Assembly: GCF_016428805.1 (NCBI RefSeq)
Contig: NZ_JAELTJ010000057.1
Coordinates: forward strand, 1-35,037
DNA: 35,037 nucleotides
Reading direction: 5' to 3'
DNA from: Achromobacter sp. ASV32
GTDB lineage: Bacteria > Pseudomonadota > Gammaproteobacteria > Burkholderiales > Burkholderiaceae_B
In this document: piece by piece, positions 19,144 through 25,519 of the stretch
Numbering within the stretch: the first letter of the stretch is position 1
Layout: the number at the start of each line of letters is the position of its first letter
The notes under the pieces: model-generated
What the model saw: only the letters and a program-made list of their open reading frames with translations
The model's database searches: none
What the model was told of the DNA's origin: nothing
Translations under genes and position numbers: made by a program

Positions 19144-19503
19144 TTATTCCCAGTCCAGCGCGCCCTTTTTCCATTCGTAGATGAAGCCGACGGTCAACAC
19201 GGCGAGGAAAACCATGACCGTCCAGAAGCCGACGAGCCCGACCGTGCCTTGGGCAATGGCCCAGGGGAACAGGAACGCGATTTCCAGGTCGAAAAGAATG
19301 AACAGAATCGCCACGAGGTAGTAGCGCACGTCAAACTTCATGCGAGCGTCTTCGAAGGCTTCGAAGCCGCACTCATAGGGGGATAGCTTCTCGGCGTAAG
19401 GACGCCGCGGGCCAAGGAGGGAGCCGGCCGTCAGAAGCGCGAACCCGATAAGGGTGGCCACTACGATAAACAGCAGGACGGGAAAATACTGTTGCAGGTT
19501 CAT
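19144..19503 (-). CDS. nuoA: NADH-quinone oxidoreductase subunit A, first gene of the operon
   Basis: This 119-aa, three-helix subunit has the cytoplasmic loop [20 protein letters not shown] with its conserved Cys, then [20 protein letters not shown], both diagnostic of NuoA. It opens the nuo operon; an extended -10 element lies 32 bp upstream of the ATG. The gap to nuoB is 51 bp. Confidence 0.97.
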   Translation of the reverse strand: MNLQQYFPVLLFIVVATLIGFALLTAGSLLGPRRPYAEKLSPYECGFEAFEDARMKFDVRYYLVAILFILFDLEIAFLFPWAIAQGTVGLVGFWTVMVFLAVLTVGFIYEWKKGALDWE

Positions 19504-19534
19504 TCAGGCGTCCGTCAAATGCGCAAACCTTAGG

Positions 19535-19540
19535 ATTGTA
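19535..19540 (-). promoter_or_regulatory. Candidate nuo operon promoter (-10 element)
   Basis: On the - strand TGCTACAAT forms an extended -10 hexamer (TACAAT) 31 bp before the nuoA ATG. I see no good -35 at the usual distance, which is tolerable for extended -10 promoters. The start would give a short leader of about 25 nt. Confidence 0.5.
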
Positions 19541-19730
19541 GCATTCGCGCGGTTACTTCTGGCTGAACTCTGTAGCGTGAACAGCGGGTGAAAGACTGCA
19601 TTCCTCTGTTGGAACAATGGCAGTTTTCGGCGGAGGAAAACAAGCTTAACGCACGCACCCCGCGCCCAATGCCCCCATGCGCAAAAACGCCCGCCCAGTG
19701 GTCGCAAATCTTCAAGACAGATAAAAAAAA
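19541..19730. other. Spacer between nuoA and the porin terminator
   Basis: I find no gene, tRNA or repeat here. In several other Burkholderiales nuoA is preceded by secG and a tRNA-Leu; no cloverleaf or CCA end is visible, and the upstream gene is instead the porin. Confidence 0.5.
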
Positions 19731-19750
19731 AGCCACCCCGCAGGGTGGCT
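19723..19750 (-). terminator. Intrinsic terminator of the porin gene
   Basis: AGCCACCC (19731-19738) pairs with GGGTGGCT (19743-19750); on the - strand the stem is followed by a run of eight T (19730-19723). It also has a short TTTA on the + side. Confidence 0.9.
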
Positions 19751-19756
19751 TTATAT

Positions 19757-19819
19757 GAGCGGGCCGAAGCCCGCTCATGCACTGCAAATCGAGGCAGGAC
19801 TTGCGCCCTGCTTTCGATT
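19757..19819 (-). other. Two further hairpins in the porin 3' flank
   Basis: One hairpin is an 8-bp perfect stem GAGCGGGC/GCCCGCTC with a CGAA loop (19757-19776). The other pairs AATCGA and GCAGG (19787-19798) with CCTGC and TCGATT (19807-19819) and overlaps the porin stop codon at 19818-19820. With the terminator they form three stem-loops in about 90 bp. Confidence 0.7.
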
Positions 19820-20930
19820 AGAAGCGGTGACGCAGGCCCACGCCGACGGCGGTCGACTTCAGACCGTCGATGAAGGCGTAGTTCTTGGCGTACGAACCGT
19901 AGGCGTACAGGTTGGTACGCTTGGACAGGTCGTAGGTGTAGCCCAGGTTGAACACGTTCATCGTAGCGTCGTCGCCGGTCAGCTTGTCGTTGCTGGCCGA
20001 AACGCGCTGCCACGAACCGAACAGGCTCGAAGCGCCGCCGATCGGGGCCGACAGACCAACCAGGTACGAGTTCGACTTGAAGCCATCAGCGAAGGCGTTC
20101 GTGCCGAAGCCGACGGTGCCGGCCGAGGTCTTGACGTCTTGGCTACCGAACCAGCCGTCGGTCGTGCGAGCGTAGGCCAGAGCCAGCTTCACAACTTCGA
20201 AGTCGTACGAACCGCCGACGGTGTATTGACGCGGGGTGGCGTCAACTTGACCTTGGGTCAGCTTGTTCGAGGCGTTCAGTTGGTCGAACGTCAGGGCGAC
20301 GTTCAGCGGGCCGTTGACGTAACGCAGGCCGGTCGTGATGGCGCGGGTGTTGTCGGCGGTCTTGAAGCCGGTTTGAGCAGCGTTGGTGTCGTTGGCGTTG
20401 AACGAGTAGCCGACGCCGAACTGGAAGCCGCTGAACGACGGGGTCTGGTACATGACCATGTTGTCGTAGCGAACGGTGTTCGTGGCGCTCAGACCCATAC
20501 CGATGTTAGCTTGGCCGAAACCAGCGCCGAACGGGTCGATCGAGCCGAAGTACTTCGACGCGATGTTGGTTTGGCGACCGAAGTCCAGTTGACCCCAGCT
20601 GTCGCTGGCCAGACCGACGGTGGCTTGACGACCGAACAGACGGCCACCTTGGGCCGACGTGCCGTTACCCGAATCAAAGCCCGATTCCAGTTGGAAGACA
20701 GCGCGCAGGCCGTCACCCAGATCTTCCGAACCACGCAGACCCCAGCGCGAACCGTTCTGGACGCCGTTGATCATGCCGAACTTGCTACCGTTCTGAGCGT
20801 CGGTACCACCGCTGATCTTGTTGTAGCCGAGGCCCGTGTCGATGATGCCGTACAGGGTGACAGACGTTTCTGCCTGGGCGACACCGGCGAAACCGGCGAG
20901 CAGGGCGGCAGCGAGCAGAGTCTTTTTCAT
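19818..20930 (-). CDS. General outer-membrane porin (trimeric, 16-strand type)
   Basis: This 370-aa protein has a typical Sec signal (MKKTLLAAALLAGFAGVAQA, cleavage before ETSVTLYG). The mature start SVTLYGIIDTGLGY, the internal GSRWGLRGSEDLGDGLRAVF and QLESGF segments, and the C-terminal VGVGLRHRF ending in Phe (BAM signal) define the betaproteobacterial porin_4 family (Omp32/OmpQ-like). It forms diffusion channels for small, often anionic solutes. The ribosome-binding site CGGAG lies 10 bp upstream of ATG. Codon use is strongly biased, as expected for a highly expressed protein. Placement next to nuoA resembles Bordetella. Confidence 0.93.
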   Translation of the reverse strand: MKKTLLAAALLAGFAGVAQAETSVTLYGIIDTGLGYNKISGGTDAQNGSKFGMINGVQNGSRWGLRGSEDLGDGLRAVFQLESGFDSGNGTSAQGGRLFGRQATVGLASDSWGQLDFGRQTNIASKYFGSIDPFGAGFGQANIGMGLSATNTVRYDNMVMYQTPSFSGFQFGVGYSFNANDTNAAQTGFKTADNTRAITTGLRYVNGPLNVALTFDQLNASNKLTQGQVDATPRQYTVGGSYDFEVVKLALAYARTTDGWFGSQDVKTSAGTVGFGTNAFADGFKSNSYLVGLSAPIGGASSLFGSWQRVSASNDKLTGDDATMNVFNLGYTYDLSKRTNLYAYGSYAKNYAFIDGLKSTAVGVGLRHRF

Positions 20931-21303
20931 TTAAGAAATCTCCGTTGATTTGAGTGACAAGAGCAGCAATCCAGCAAACCAGCCTGCCGCCCCCCTAACT
21001 CCGCGAAGGGAAGTTGACGCTATTGCATCAAAAATCAGGGGGGCTGGCTATGGTCGGCGTCAGAAAAGTGCAGGTTTGCGACAGCCCTGTTGGGATATTG
21101 CAACATCGCCTCTATGGCGTTAGGGCTAACCCGGCAATTTTCAAACGACCACGTATTCATGCGACTTTCAGCCCTGGCCCCAATAATCTGGATGGGTCCC
21201 GGCCGTTTCTTTCAGACGCCTTTCCTTGCCCGGATGCGCCTTTTTACCGCTTTCCCCGGCGGGACGCCGGTGCCGTGGCGTCGCGTTCCGAGCGTCAGCT
21301 TCA
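20931..21303. other. Porin leader and upstream spacer, no gene seen
   Basis: Between the divergent porin and TetR genes I see no supported ORF. On the - strand, T-rich stretches near 21015-21050 and 21095-21110 could hold the porin promoter, but no hexamer pair is good enough to call. Confidence 0.4.
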
Positions 21304-21316
21304 ATAACATTGTTAT
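21304..21316. promoter_or_regulatory. Perfect 13-bp palindrome ATAACATTGTTAT, candidate TetR operator
   Basis: The arms ATAACA and TGTTAT are exact reverse complements around one T. The site covers the -35 hexamer of the TetR gene promoter (21310-21315), so bound repressor would block polymerase. This is the usual geometry for TetR autorepression. Confidence 0.65.
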
Positions 21317-21338
21317 ATAAATAAATCGTCGATATTAT
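21310..21338 (+). promoter_or_regulatory. Sigma70 promoter of the TetR-thioesterase cluster
   Basis: TTGTTA (21310-21315), a 17-bp AT-rich spacer and TATTAT (21333-21338) give a near-consensus promoter in an otherwise GC-rich region. Transcription should begin near 21345, about 40 nt before the ATG. Confidence 0.75.
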
Positions 21339-21383
21339 TTCCGAACGACGAGACTTTCGGCGCCACCCCGCCTTCCCGAATAC

Positions 21384-21998
21384 ATGCCGACCCCGACCCA
21401 GCGTGCCGACCGCAATGAACGCCTGAGCGCCCTGCGCCGCCAGATGATCCTGGACGCCGCGCAGCGCGTGTTCGAGCGCGATGGCCTGGAAAAGACCACG
21501 CTGCGCGCCATCGCCAAGGAGGCCGGATGCACCACGGGCGCGATCTACCCCTGGTTCGGGGGCAAGGAGATCCTGTATGGCGCCCTGCTCGACGAATCGC
21601 TGCAGCGCCTGCATGCGCATCTGGCGGCCGCCACCACCGGCGGCGAGCCGGCCGTGGCCGCCCGCCGGGCAATCCAGGCCTTCTTCGGCTATTACGCCGA
21701 GCGCCGCACCGATTTTTCGCTCGGCCTTTACCTTTTCCAGGGTCTCGGTCCGCGCGGTCTGGGCCGGGAAATGGACGAGCAGTTGAACCTGAGGCTGCGG
21801 CAATGCGTCGACCTGCTGGGCCACGCGCTGGCGCGCACCAAGGCCTGGAGCCCGGAAACGGTGCTGACCGAGCAGATGAACGTTTTCACCTATCTGATCG
21901 GCCTGTTGCTGCTGCTGCATACCCATCGCCTGAAATCCCTGGGCCAGCGGGCCGATGTGCTGCTGGATCACTACTGCAACGCGCTGGAACAACGATGA
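21384..21998 (+). CDS. TetR/AcrR family transcriptional regulator
   Basis: This 204-aa regulator has an N-terminal TetR helix-turn-helix at about residues 22-66 (ILDAAQRVFERDGLEKTTLR, AIAKEAGCTTGAIYPWFGGKE) and a helical ligand domain after it. The C-terminal half contains a Leu-rich helix (GLLLLLHTHRLKSL) typical of dimer interfaces. No strong Shine-Dalgarno precedes the ATG. Its stop overlaps the thioesterase start by ATGA. It probably represses its own three-gene cluster through the palindrome at 21304-21316; the ligand may be an acyl-CoA or aromatic compound, judged only from the neighbour. Confidence 0.9.
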   Translation: MPTPTQRADRNERLSALRRQMILDAAQRVFERDGLEKTTLRAIAKEAGCTTGAIYPWFGGKEILYGALLDESLQRLHAHLAAATTGGEPAVAARRAIQAFFGYYAERRTDFSLGLYLFQGLGPRGLGREMDEQLNLRLRQCVDLLGHALARTKAWSPETVLTEQMNVFTYLIGLLLLLHTHRLKSLGQRADVLLDHYCNALEQR

Positions 21999-22441
21999 CC
22001 GCCACTACCCTGCCCTGCGCCGATGCCGAGGCGCCGCTGATCAGCCTGGCCGACTTTCGCCTGCTGCTGGCCGAACAACATCCTTTTTCGCTGCTGCTGG
22101 GCATCGAGATGCTGGCAATCGGCCGTGGCACCGCGCTGGCCGCCCTGCCGGCGCGCGACACGCACCAGCGGCTGGGCGGCATCGTCGCCGGCCCGATGCT
22201 GATGGGGCTGGCGGACCTGGCCATGTACGCCGCCGTGGTCGGCGCCACGGGACAGGCGCATGCCGTAACGGCCAGCCTGACCATCAATTTCCTGCGCAAG
22301 AGCCCGGCCGGCGCGGTCCATGCCAATGCCCGGTTGCTGAAGGTGGGCCGGTTGTCAGCCGGCGAGGTCATCCTGACCGCGGCCGGCTCGGACGAGCCGC
22401 TGGCCCATATCGTCAGCACCTGGTCGGTGCCCAAGCCATGA
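21995..22441 (+). CDS. PaaI-like hotdog-fold thioesterase
   Basis: This 148-aa protein has the 4HBT/PaaI hotdog pattern: HPFSLLLGIEMLAIGRGTA, the helix with RLGGIVAGPMLMGLADLAMY, and the central strand AVTASLTINFLRKSPAGAVH. Family members hydrolyse acyl- or aryl-CoA thioesters. The usual HGG motif before the hotdog helix is here LGGIVAGP, where Gly is kept but the His is shifted, so catalysis should be checked. Start and stop overlap both neighbours by ATGA, giving tight coupling to the TetR gene and the next ORF. Confidence 0.8.
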   Translation: MTATTLPCADAEAPLISLADFRLLLAEQHPFSLLLGIEMLAIGRGTALAALPARDTHQRLGGIVAGPMLMGLADLAMYAAVVGATGQAHAVTASLTINFLRKSPAGAVHANARLLKVGRLSAGEVILTAAGSDEPLAHIVSTWSVPKP

Positions 22442-22872
22442 GCCCGCGCATCAGCATCGTCGGCATGGGGCGCACCGGCACAATGGCGGCGCGGCGGCTG
22501 CTGGCGGCCGAGCCAGACATTGCCCTGACGGTCTATGACATCGATCCGGACCGCTGCGAGGACTTTCGCGGTAGCGCGACGCTGGCCACCTCGGCCCGCG
22601 AGGCGCTGGCCGAGTCGGACACCATCGTGCTGGCCCTGCCTCGGGAACGCGAGATCGACCGCACCCTGGAGCGTTTCAGCGACGGCGAGGTAACGGCGCA
22701 GGTGGCCGGCAAGCTGATCGTGGATCTGGAGCCACCGCCGCCCGAACGCGCGCGCCGGCTGGACCTGGCGATCACGACGGCAGGCGGGCGCTACGCTTGC
22801 GCGCCGCTGCGGCCGGCGAGCGCGGGGGAGCCGCAGGCGCGGCTACTGAACGCGCTGATCCTGCCGCGCTGA
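22438..22872 (+). CDS. Half-length 6PGDH/3-hydroxyisobutyrate dehydrogenase-like protein
   Basis: This 144-aa protein starts ISIVGMGRTGTMAARRLL, a Rossmann GxGxxG motif, then VYDIDPDR at the end of beta-2 and SDTIVLALPREREI, which is the N-terminal NAD(P)-binding domain of the beta-hydroxyacid dehydrogenase family. The family is about 290 aa; the C-terminal all-helical domain with the catalytic Lys is absent. After residue 105 the usual DLSTTSP-like strand reads IVDLEPPPPERARR, GGRYACAPLRP follows, and the frame ends 30 bp inside the convergent PAP2 gene. It may be a truncated relic or a stand-alone nucleotide-binding protein. It is coupled (ATGA) to the thioesterase. Confidence 0.7.
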   Translation: MSPRISIVGMGRTGTMAARRLLAAEPDIALTVYDIDPDRCEDFRGSATLATSAREALAESDTIVLALPREREIDRTLERFSDGEVTAQVAGKLIVDLEPPPPERARRLDLAITTAGGRYACAPLRPASAGEPQARLLNALILPR

Positions 22873-23610
22873 ACGGGCCGCGCGCTCGGCCACGGCGGCG
22901 CAGACGGCCAACCAGGCGAAGCTGATGGCAAAGCCCGCAACCACGTCGCTGGCAAAGTGCACTTGCAGCAAGATGCGGCTCAAGCCGATCGCCATCACCA
23001 GCCCCGCGGCCAGCGCCACGCCAGGCAAGCGCCAGGGCGCCGGCGCCAGGCGCCAGGCCAGGTAGCAGGCCGCGCCGTACACGGCCATGGCGGCCGATGC
23101 GTGGCCGCTGGGAAAGCTCCAGCCCACAGCAGCGGCGAAGCCGTGATCGTGTTCGGGCCTGACCCGCGCGAAACTGTGCTTGAGGAGCCAATTGAGCGCC
23201 CCGCCGCCCCCGGTGGCGGCCGCGTAGAACAGCGCCAGCCGAAGCTGCTTGCGCAGCAGCAGCGCCAGGGTGACCAGCACCGCGAGCAGGGTCAGGAAAT
23301 CGCGGTCGCCCAGCGTCGTGAACCAGGACAGCAGCCATAGCAGCGAGTCGGACATCGACAGGCTGAGTGCGTCGGCCAGGGCGCTGTCGAACTCGACCAC
23401 GCCACCGGGCCGCGTGATGGCAGCGGCCAGGGACAGGAACGCGGCGCAGCCCAGGCCCACCGCGCCGATAAAGCCCGCCAGCCGGGCCGACGGGCTCGCC
23501 TGGACATAGGCACGCGCCAGCGCCACCGCCAAGGCGGCCGCGACGAGCGGCAAGCCCAGAAACAGCAGCAGCGCATGGGGGGCCACCCAGGCGGCGTAGT
23601 CATCGGTCAT
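22843..23610 (-). CDS. PAP2-family membrane phosphatase
   Basis: This 255-aa integral membrane protein has about six helices and the full type-2 phosphatidic acid phosphatase signature: KHSFARVRP (motif 1), SFPSGHASA (motif 2, catalytic His) and SRILLQVHFASDV (motif 3, nucleophile His and Asp). It likely removes phosphate from lipid phosphates such as phosphatidate, PGP or undecaprenyl pyrophosphate on the periplasmic side. The start at 23610 follows AGGAGG closely. The 3' end overlaps the opposite-strand dehydrogenase-like ORF by 30 bp. It lies 61 bp downstream of the metallophosphoesterase gene. Confidence 0.9.
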   Translation of the reverse strand: MTDDYAAWVAPHALLLFLGLPLVAAALAVALARAYVQASPSARLAGFIGAVGLGCAAFLSLAAAITRPGGVVEFDSALADALSLSMSDSLLWLLSWFTTLGDRDFLTLLAVLVTLALLLRKQLRLALFYAAATGGGGALNWLLKHSFARVRPEHDHGFAAAVGWSFPSGHASAAMAVYGAACYLAWRLAPAPWRLPGVALAAGLVMAIGLSRILLQVHFASDVVAGFAISFAWLAVCAAVAERAARSARQDQRVQ

Positions 23611-23671
23611 TCCGGCCTCCTGGGCGCAACGGCAGCACGCGGCGGCCGCGTGGCCGGCAAGGGCAGGCGCC

Positions 23672-24472
23672 TCATGCCGGACCCGCCACCAGGGTCTTGT
23701 CGACCGGGGCGAAGGCGTGGGTGGCGACCGCGTAGTCCCAGCGCTCGACATGGCAGACCAGCCCATCGCCGGAGGTTTCGCGCGTGATCAGATTGACCGA
23801 ATTGGGGATATTGCCCCGGACGCGGCGCGAGCAGGTGGTGCCCGCCTGCACCACCCAGCCGGCGGCGACCGCCGGATTGGCACTGGCGGGCAGCACGTAG
23901 GGCAGATGGATGTGGCCGCCCAGGATCAGGTCGACCCCGGCCTGGGCCCAGGCCGCCAGCGCGCGTTCGCGGCCGAACAGCAGGTTGTGGCGGTCGGACT
24001 CGACCTTGGCGCGCACCGGATGGTGCGCGACCACGACCCGCAATTGACCGGGCTTGGCCTGGCGCAGGCGCTGCGCCACCCGCGCAATCTGCGCGTCGGA
24101 GATTTCGCCATCCTTGCGGCGGCGGGGCCGGGTGGTGTTGATGCCGATGGCCAGCAGGCCCGCCGATTCATAGACCGGTTCGAGCACCGCGCCCAGCGCG
24201 CGCTTGTAGTTGCCGTAGGGATTGAGCGCCCGCGCGAAGAGGTTGAACAGGGGAATGTCGTGGTTGCCCGGCACGGCCAGCACCGGCAGCGACAGGCGTT
24301 CGATGAATTTGCGCGCGGCGGCGAACTGGCCGCGGCGCGCGCGCTGGGTGATGTCGCCGCTGATGACGACCAGCTCCGGTGCCAGCGAGCGCGCCAAATC
24401 CAGCGCAGCCTCGACCACGGGCTTGCGCTCGGTGCCGAAGTGGGTGTCGGAAAACTGCAGGATGCGCGTCAT
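23672..24472 (-). CDS. Calcineurin-like metallophosphoesterase
   Basis: This 266-aa protein has all five metal-site motifs: FSDTHFG (residues 7-13), VISGDIT, VPGNHD, VVAHHPV and GGHIHLPY. They bind a dinuclear metal centre. It is closest in layout to the CpdA/Icc-like class, so cyclic-nucleotide or phospholipid-headgroup phosphodiesters are possible substrates. No signal peptide or membrane segment is visible, so it should be cytoplasmic. Its ATG overlaps the stop of the lipid kinase gene by 4 bp, which suggests joint expression. Confidence 0.88.
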   Translation of the reverse strand: MTRILQFSDTHFGTERKPVVEAALDLARSLAPELVVISGDITQRARRGQFAAARKFIERLSLPVLAVPGNHDIPLFNLFARALNPYGNYKRALGAVLEPVYESAGLLAIGINTTRPRRRKDGEISDAQIARVAQRLRQAKPGQLRVVVAHHPVRAKVESDRHNLLFGRERALAAWAQAGVDLILGGHIHLPYVLPASANPAVAAGWVVQAGTTCSRRVRGNIPNSVNLITRETSGDGLVCHVERWDYAVATHAFAPVDKTLVAGPA

Positions 24473-25443
24473 GAGCGCTCCGGTTCGGCCGTTTCCGCGG
24501 GCACCACCAGCGGCAGCGGCGTGTCGGACACCTTGAATTCCAGCGGGGTATCCATCCAGGAAATCTCGCCGTCCATCGCCACCTTGATCCGATGGCGCCC
24601 CCGGATAGCGACCGTCAGGCGGTCGAACGCGAAGCTGATGACGTGCTCGGCGTCGCCCAGCCGGCTGAACAGGCCGCGCAGCAGCAAGCCATACAGCGCG
24701 AGCGTGCCGACCGGCCTGGCCGCCATCGCCACCAGGCGGTTGCGGTCCAGCTCGGTGGGATCGATGCCGATGTGTTCCAGTTGCAGGCGATTGTTGCCCA
24801 CGACCAGCGTCGGGGACCGCTGGTTACGCGCGCGGCCTTCGTATTCGAGCCGCAAGCTGAGCTGGCGCGGCGCGCGCAGCAGTGTGACCAGTCCGGACCA
24901 CAGCGCCACCAGACGGCTGCGGCCAAAGCGCTGCTTGTAGGCTTCGCGGTCTTCGAGCAATTGGGGGTACAGGCCCAGGCTGGCATTGACCAGGAACAGG
25001 CGGCCGTTGAGCAGGCCCACCTGCACCGCCCGCACTTCGCCGGCCAGGAGGCCGCGCAGCGCAGGCTCGGTGTCCTGGGAAATGCCATAGCGCCGGCCGA
25101 AGTAATTGAAGGTGCCTTGCGGCAGGATGCCGAAGGGCACGCCCTGCCCCAGCACCTGGCTGGCGACCGCATTGAGCGTGCCATCGCCCCCGGCGGCCAC
25201 CACGATGCCCTGCGCCTGCTGCGCCTGGGCCACTGCGGCGCGCGCGGTTTCGGTGAGTTGCGAGGGGTCGTCGACCGGCATCAGCTGGTAGCGCCGGCCG
25301 GCTTCGTCGAGGACACGGCGGATGGTGTCCTGCAGCACTTGCGCGTCGCCGCGCCCGGAGCCTGTGTTCAGGACGATGAAGAGAGGTTCTTGCCCCGTCA
25401 GGGGACGAGCCCCTGTCGTCGGGCTCTGCTGGATAGGCGTCAT
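24469..25443 (-). CDS. Diacylglycerol kinase family lipid kinase (YegS/LCB5-like)
   Basis: This roughly 324-aa protein carries the DAGK catalytic domain: LFIVLNTGSGRGDAQ (nucleotide loop), VVAAGGDGTLNAVASQVLGQ (GGDGT active-site motif) and GILPQGTFNYFGRRYGI. The C-terminal half is the beta-rich YegS-type domain ending with DGEISWMDTPLEFKV. It should phosphorylate a lipid hydroxyl such as diacylglycerol on the cytoplasmic face. I took ATG 25443; in-frame Met codons at 25461 and 25479 are also possible and none has a clear ribosome-binding site. It heads a three-gene run with the phosphoesterase and PAP2. Confidence 0.88.
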   Translation of the reverse strand: MTPIQQSPTTGARPLTGQEPLFIVLNTGSGRGDAQVLQDTIRRVLDEAGRRYQLMPVDDPSQLTETARAAVAQAQQAQGIVVAAGGDGTLNAVASQVLGQGVPFGILPQGTFNYFGRRYGISQDTEPALRGLLAGEVRAVQVGLLNGRLFLVNASLGLYPQLLEDREAYKQRFGRSRLVALWSGLVTLLRAPRQLSLRLEYEGRARNQRSPTLVVGNNRLQLEHIGIDPTELDRNRLVAMAARPVGTLALYGLLLRGLFSRLGDAEHVISFAFDRLTVAIRGRHRIKVAMDGEISWMDTPLEFKVSDTPLPLVVPAETAEPERS

Positions 25444-25462
25444 GGACAAAAGATAGCCCATG

Positions 25463-25515
25463 GCGGCAAATCGCCGCAACCGTGCCGCCGCGCGGCGATA
25501 CCGCGCGGCGGCACG
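25463..25515 (-). terminator. Strong GC hairpins after the GGT-like gene
   Basis: A 15-bp perfect stem (25481-25495 with 25501-25515, loop cgata) starts 4 bp past the GGT-like stop, and a second small stem GCGGC/GCCGC (25463-25467 with 25473-25477) follows. No T run is present, so it may be a Rho-independent-like pause, an mRNA 3' stabiliser, or both. Confidence 0.55.
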
Positions 25516-25519
25516 CGGC

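Noticed and set aside
19541..19722. Search for a tRNA upstream of nuoA
   Set aside because: No cloverleaf arms, TTCRA loop or acceptor stem could be formed.
19504..20013. 169-codon minus-strand frame between the porin and nuoA
   Set aside because: It crosses the porin terminator and hairpins and reads the porin 3' end out of frame.
21168..21992. 274-codon minus-strand frame opposite the TetR gene
   Set aside because: It is a Gln/Arg-rich antisense shadow; the plus strand has a clear TetR protein with promoter.
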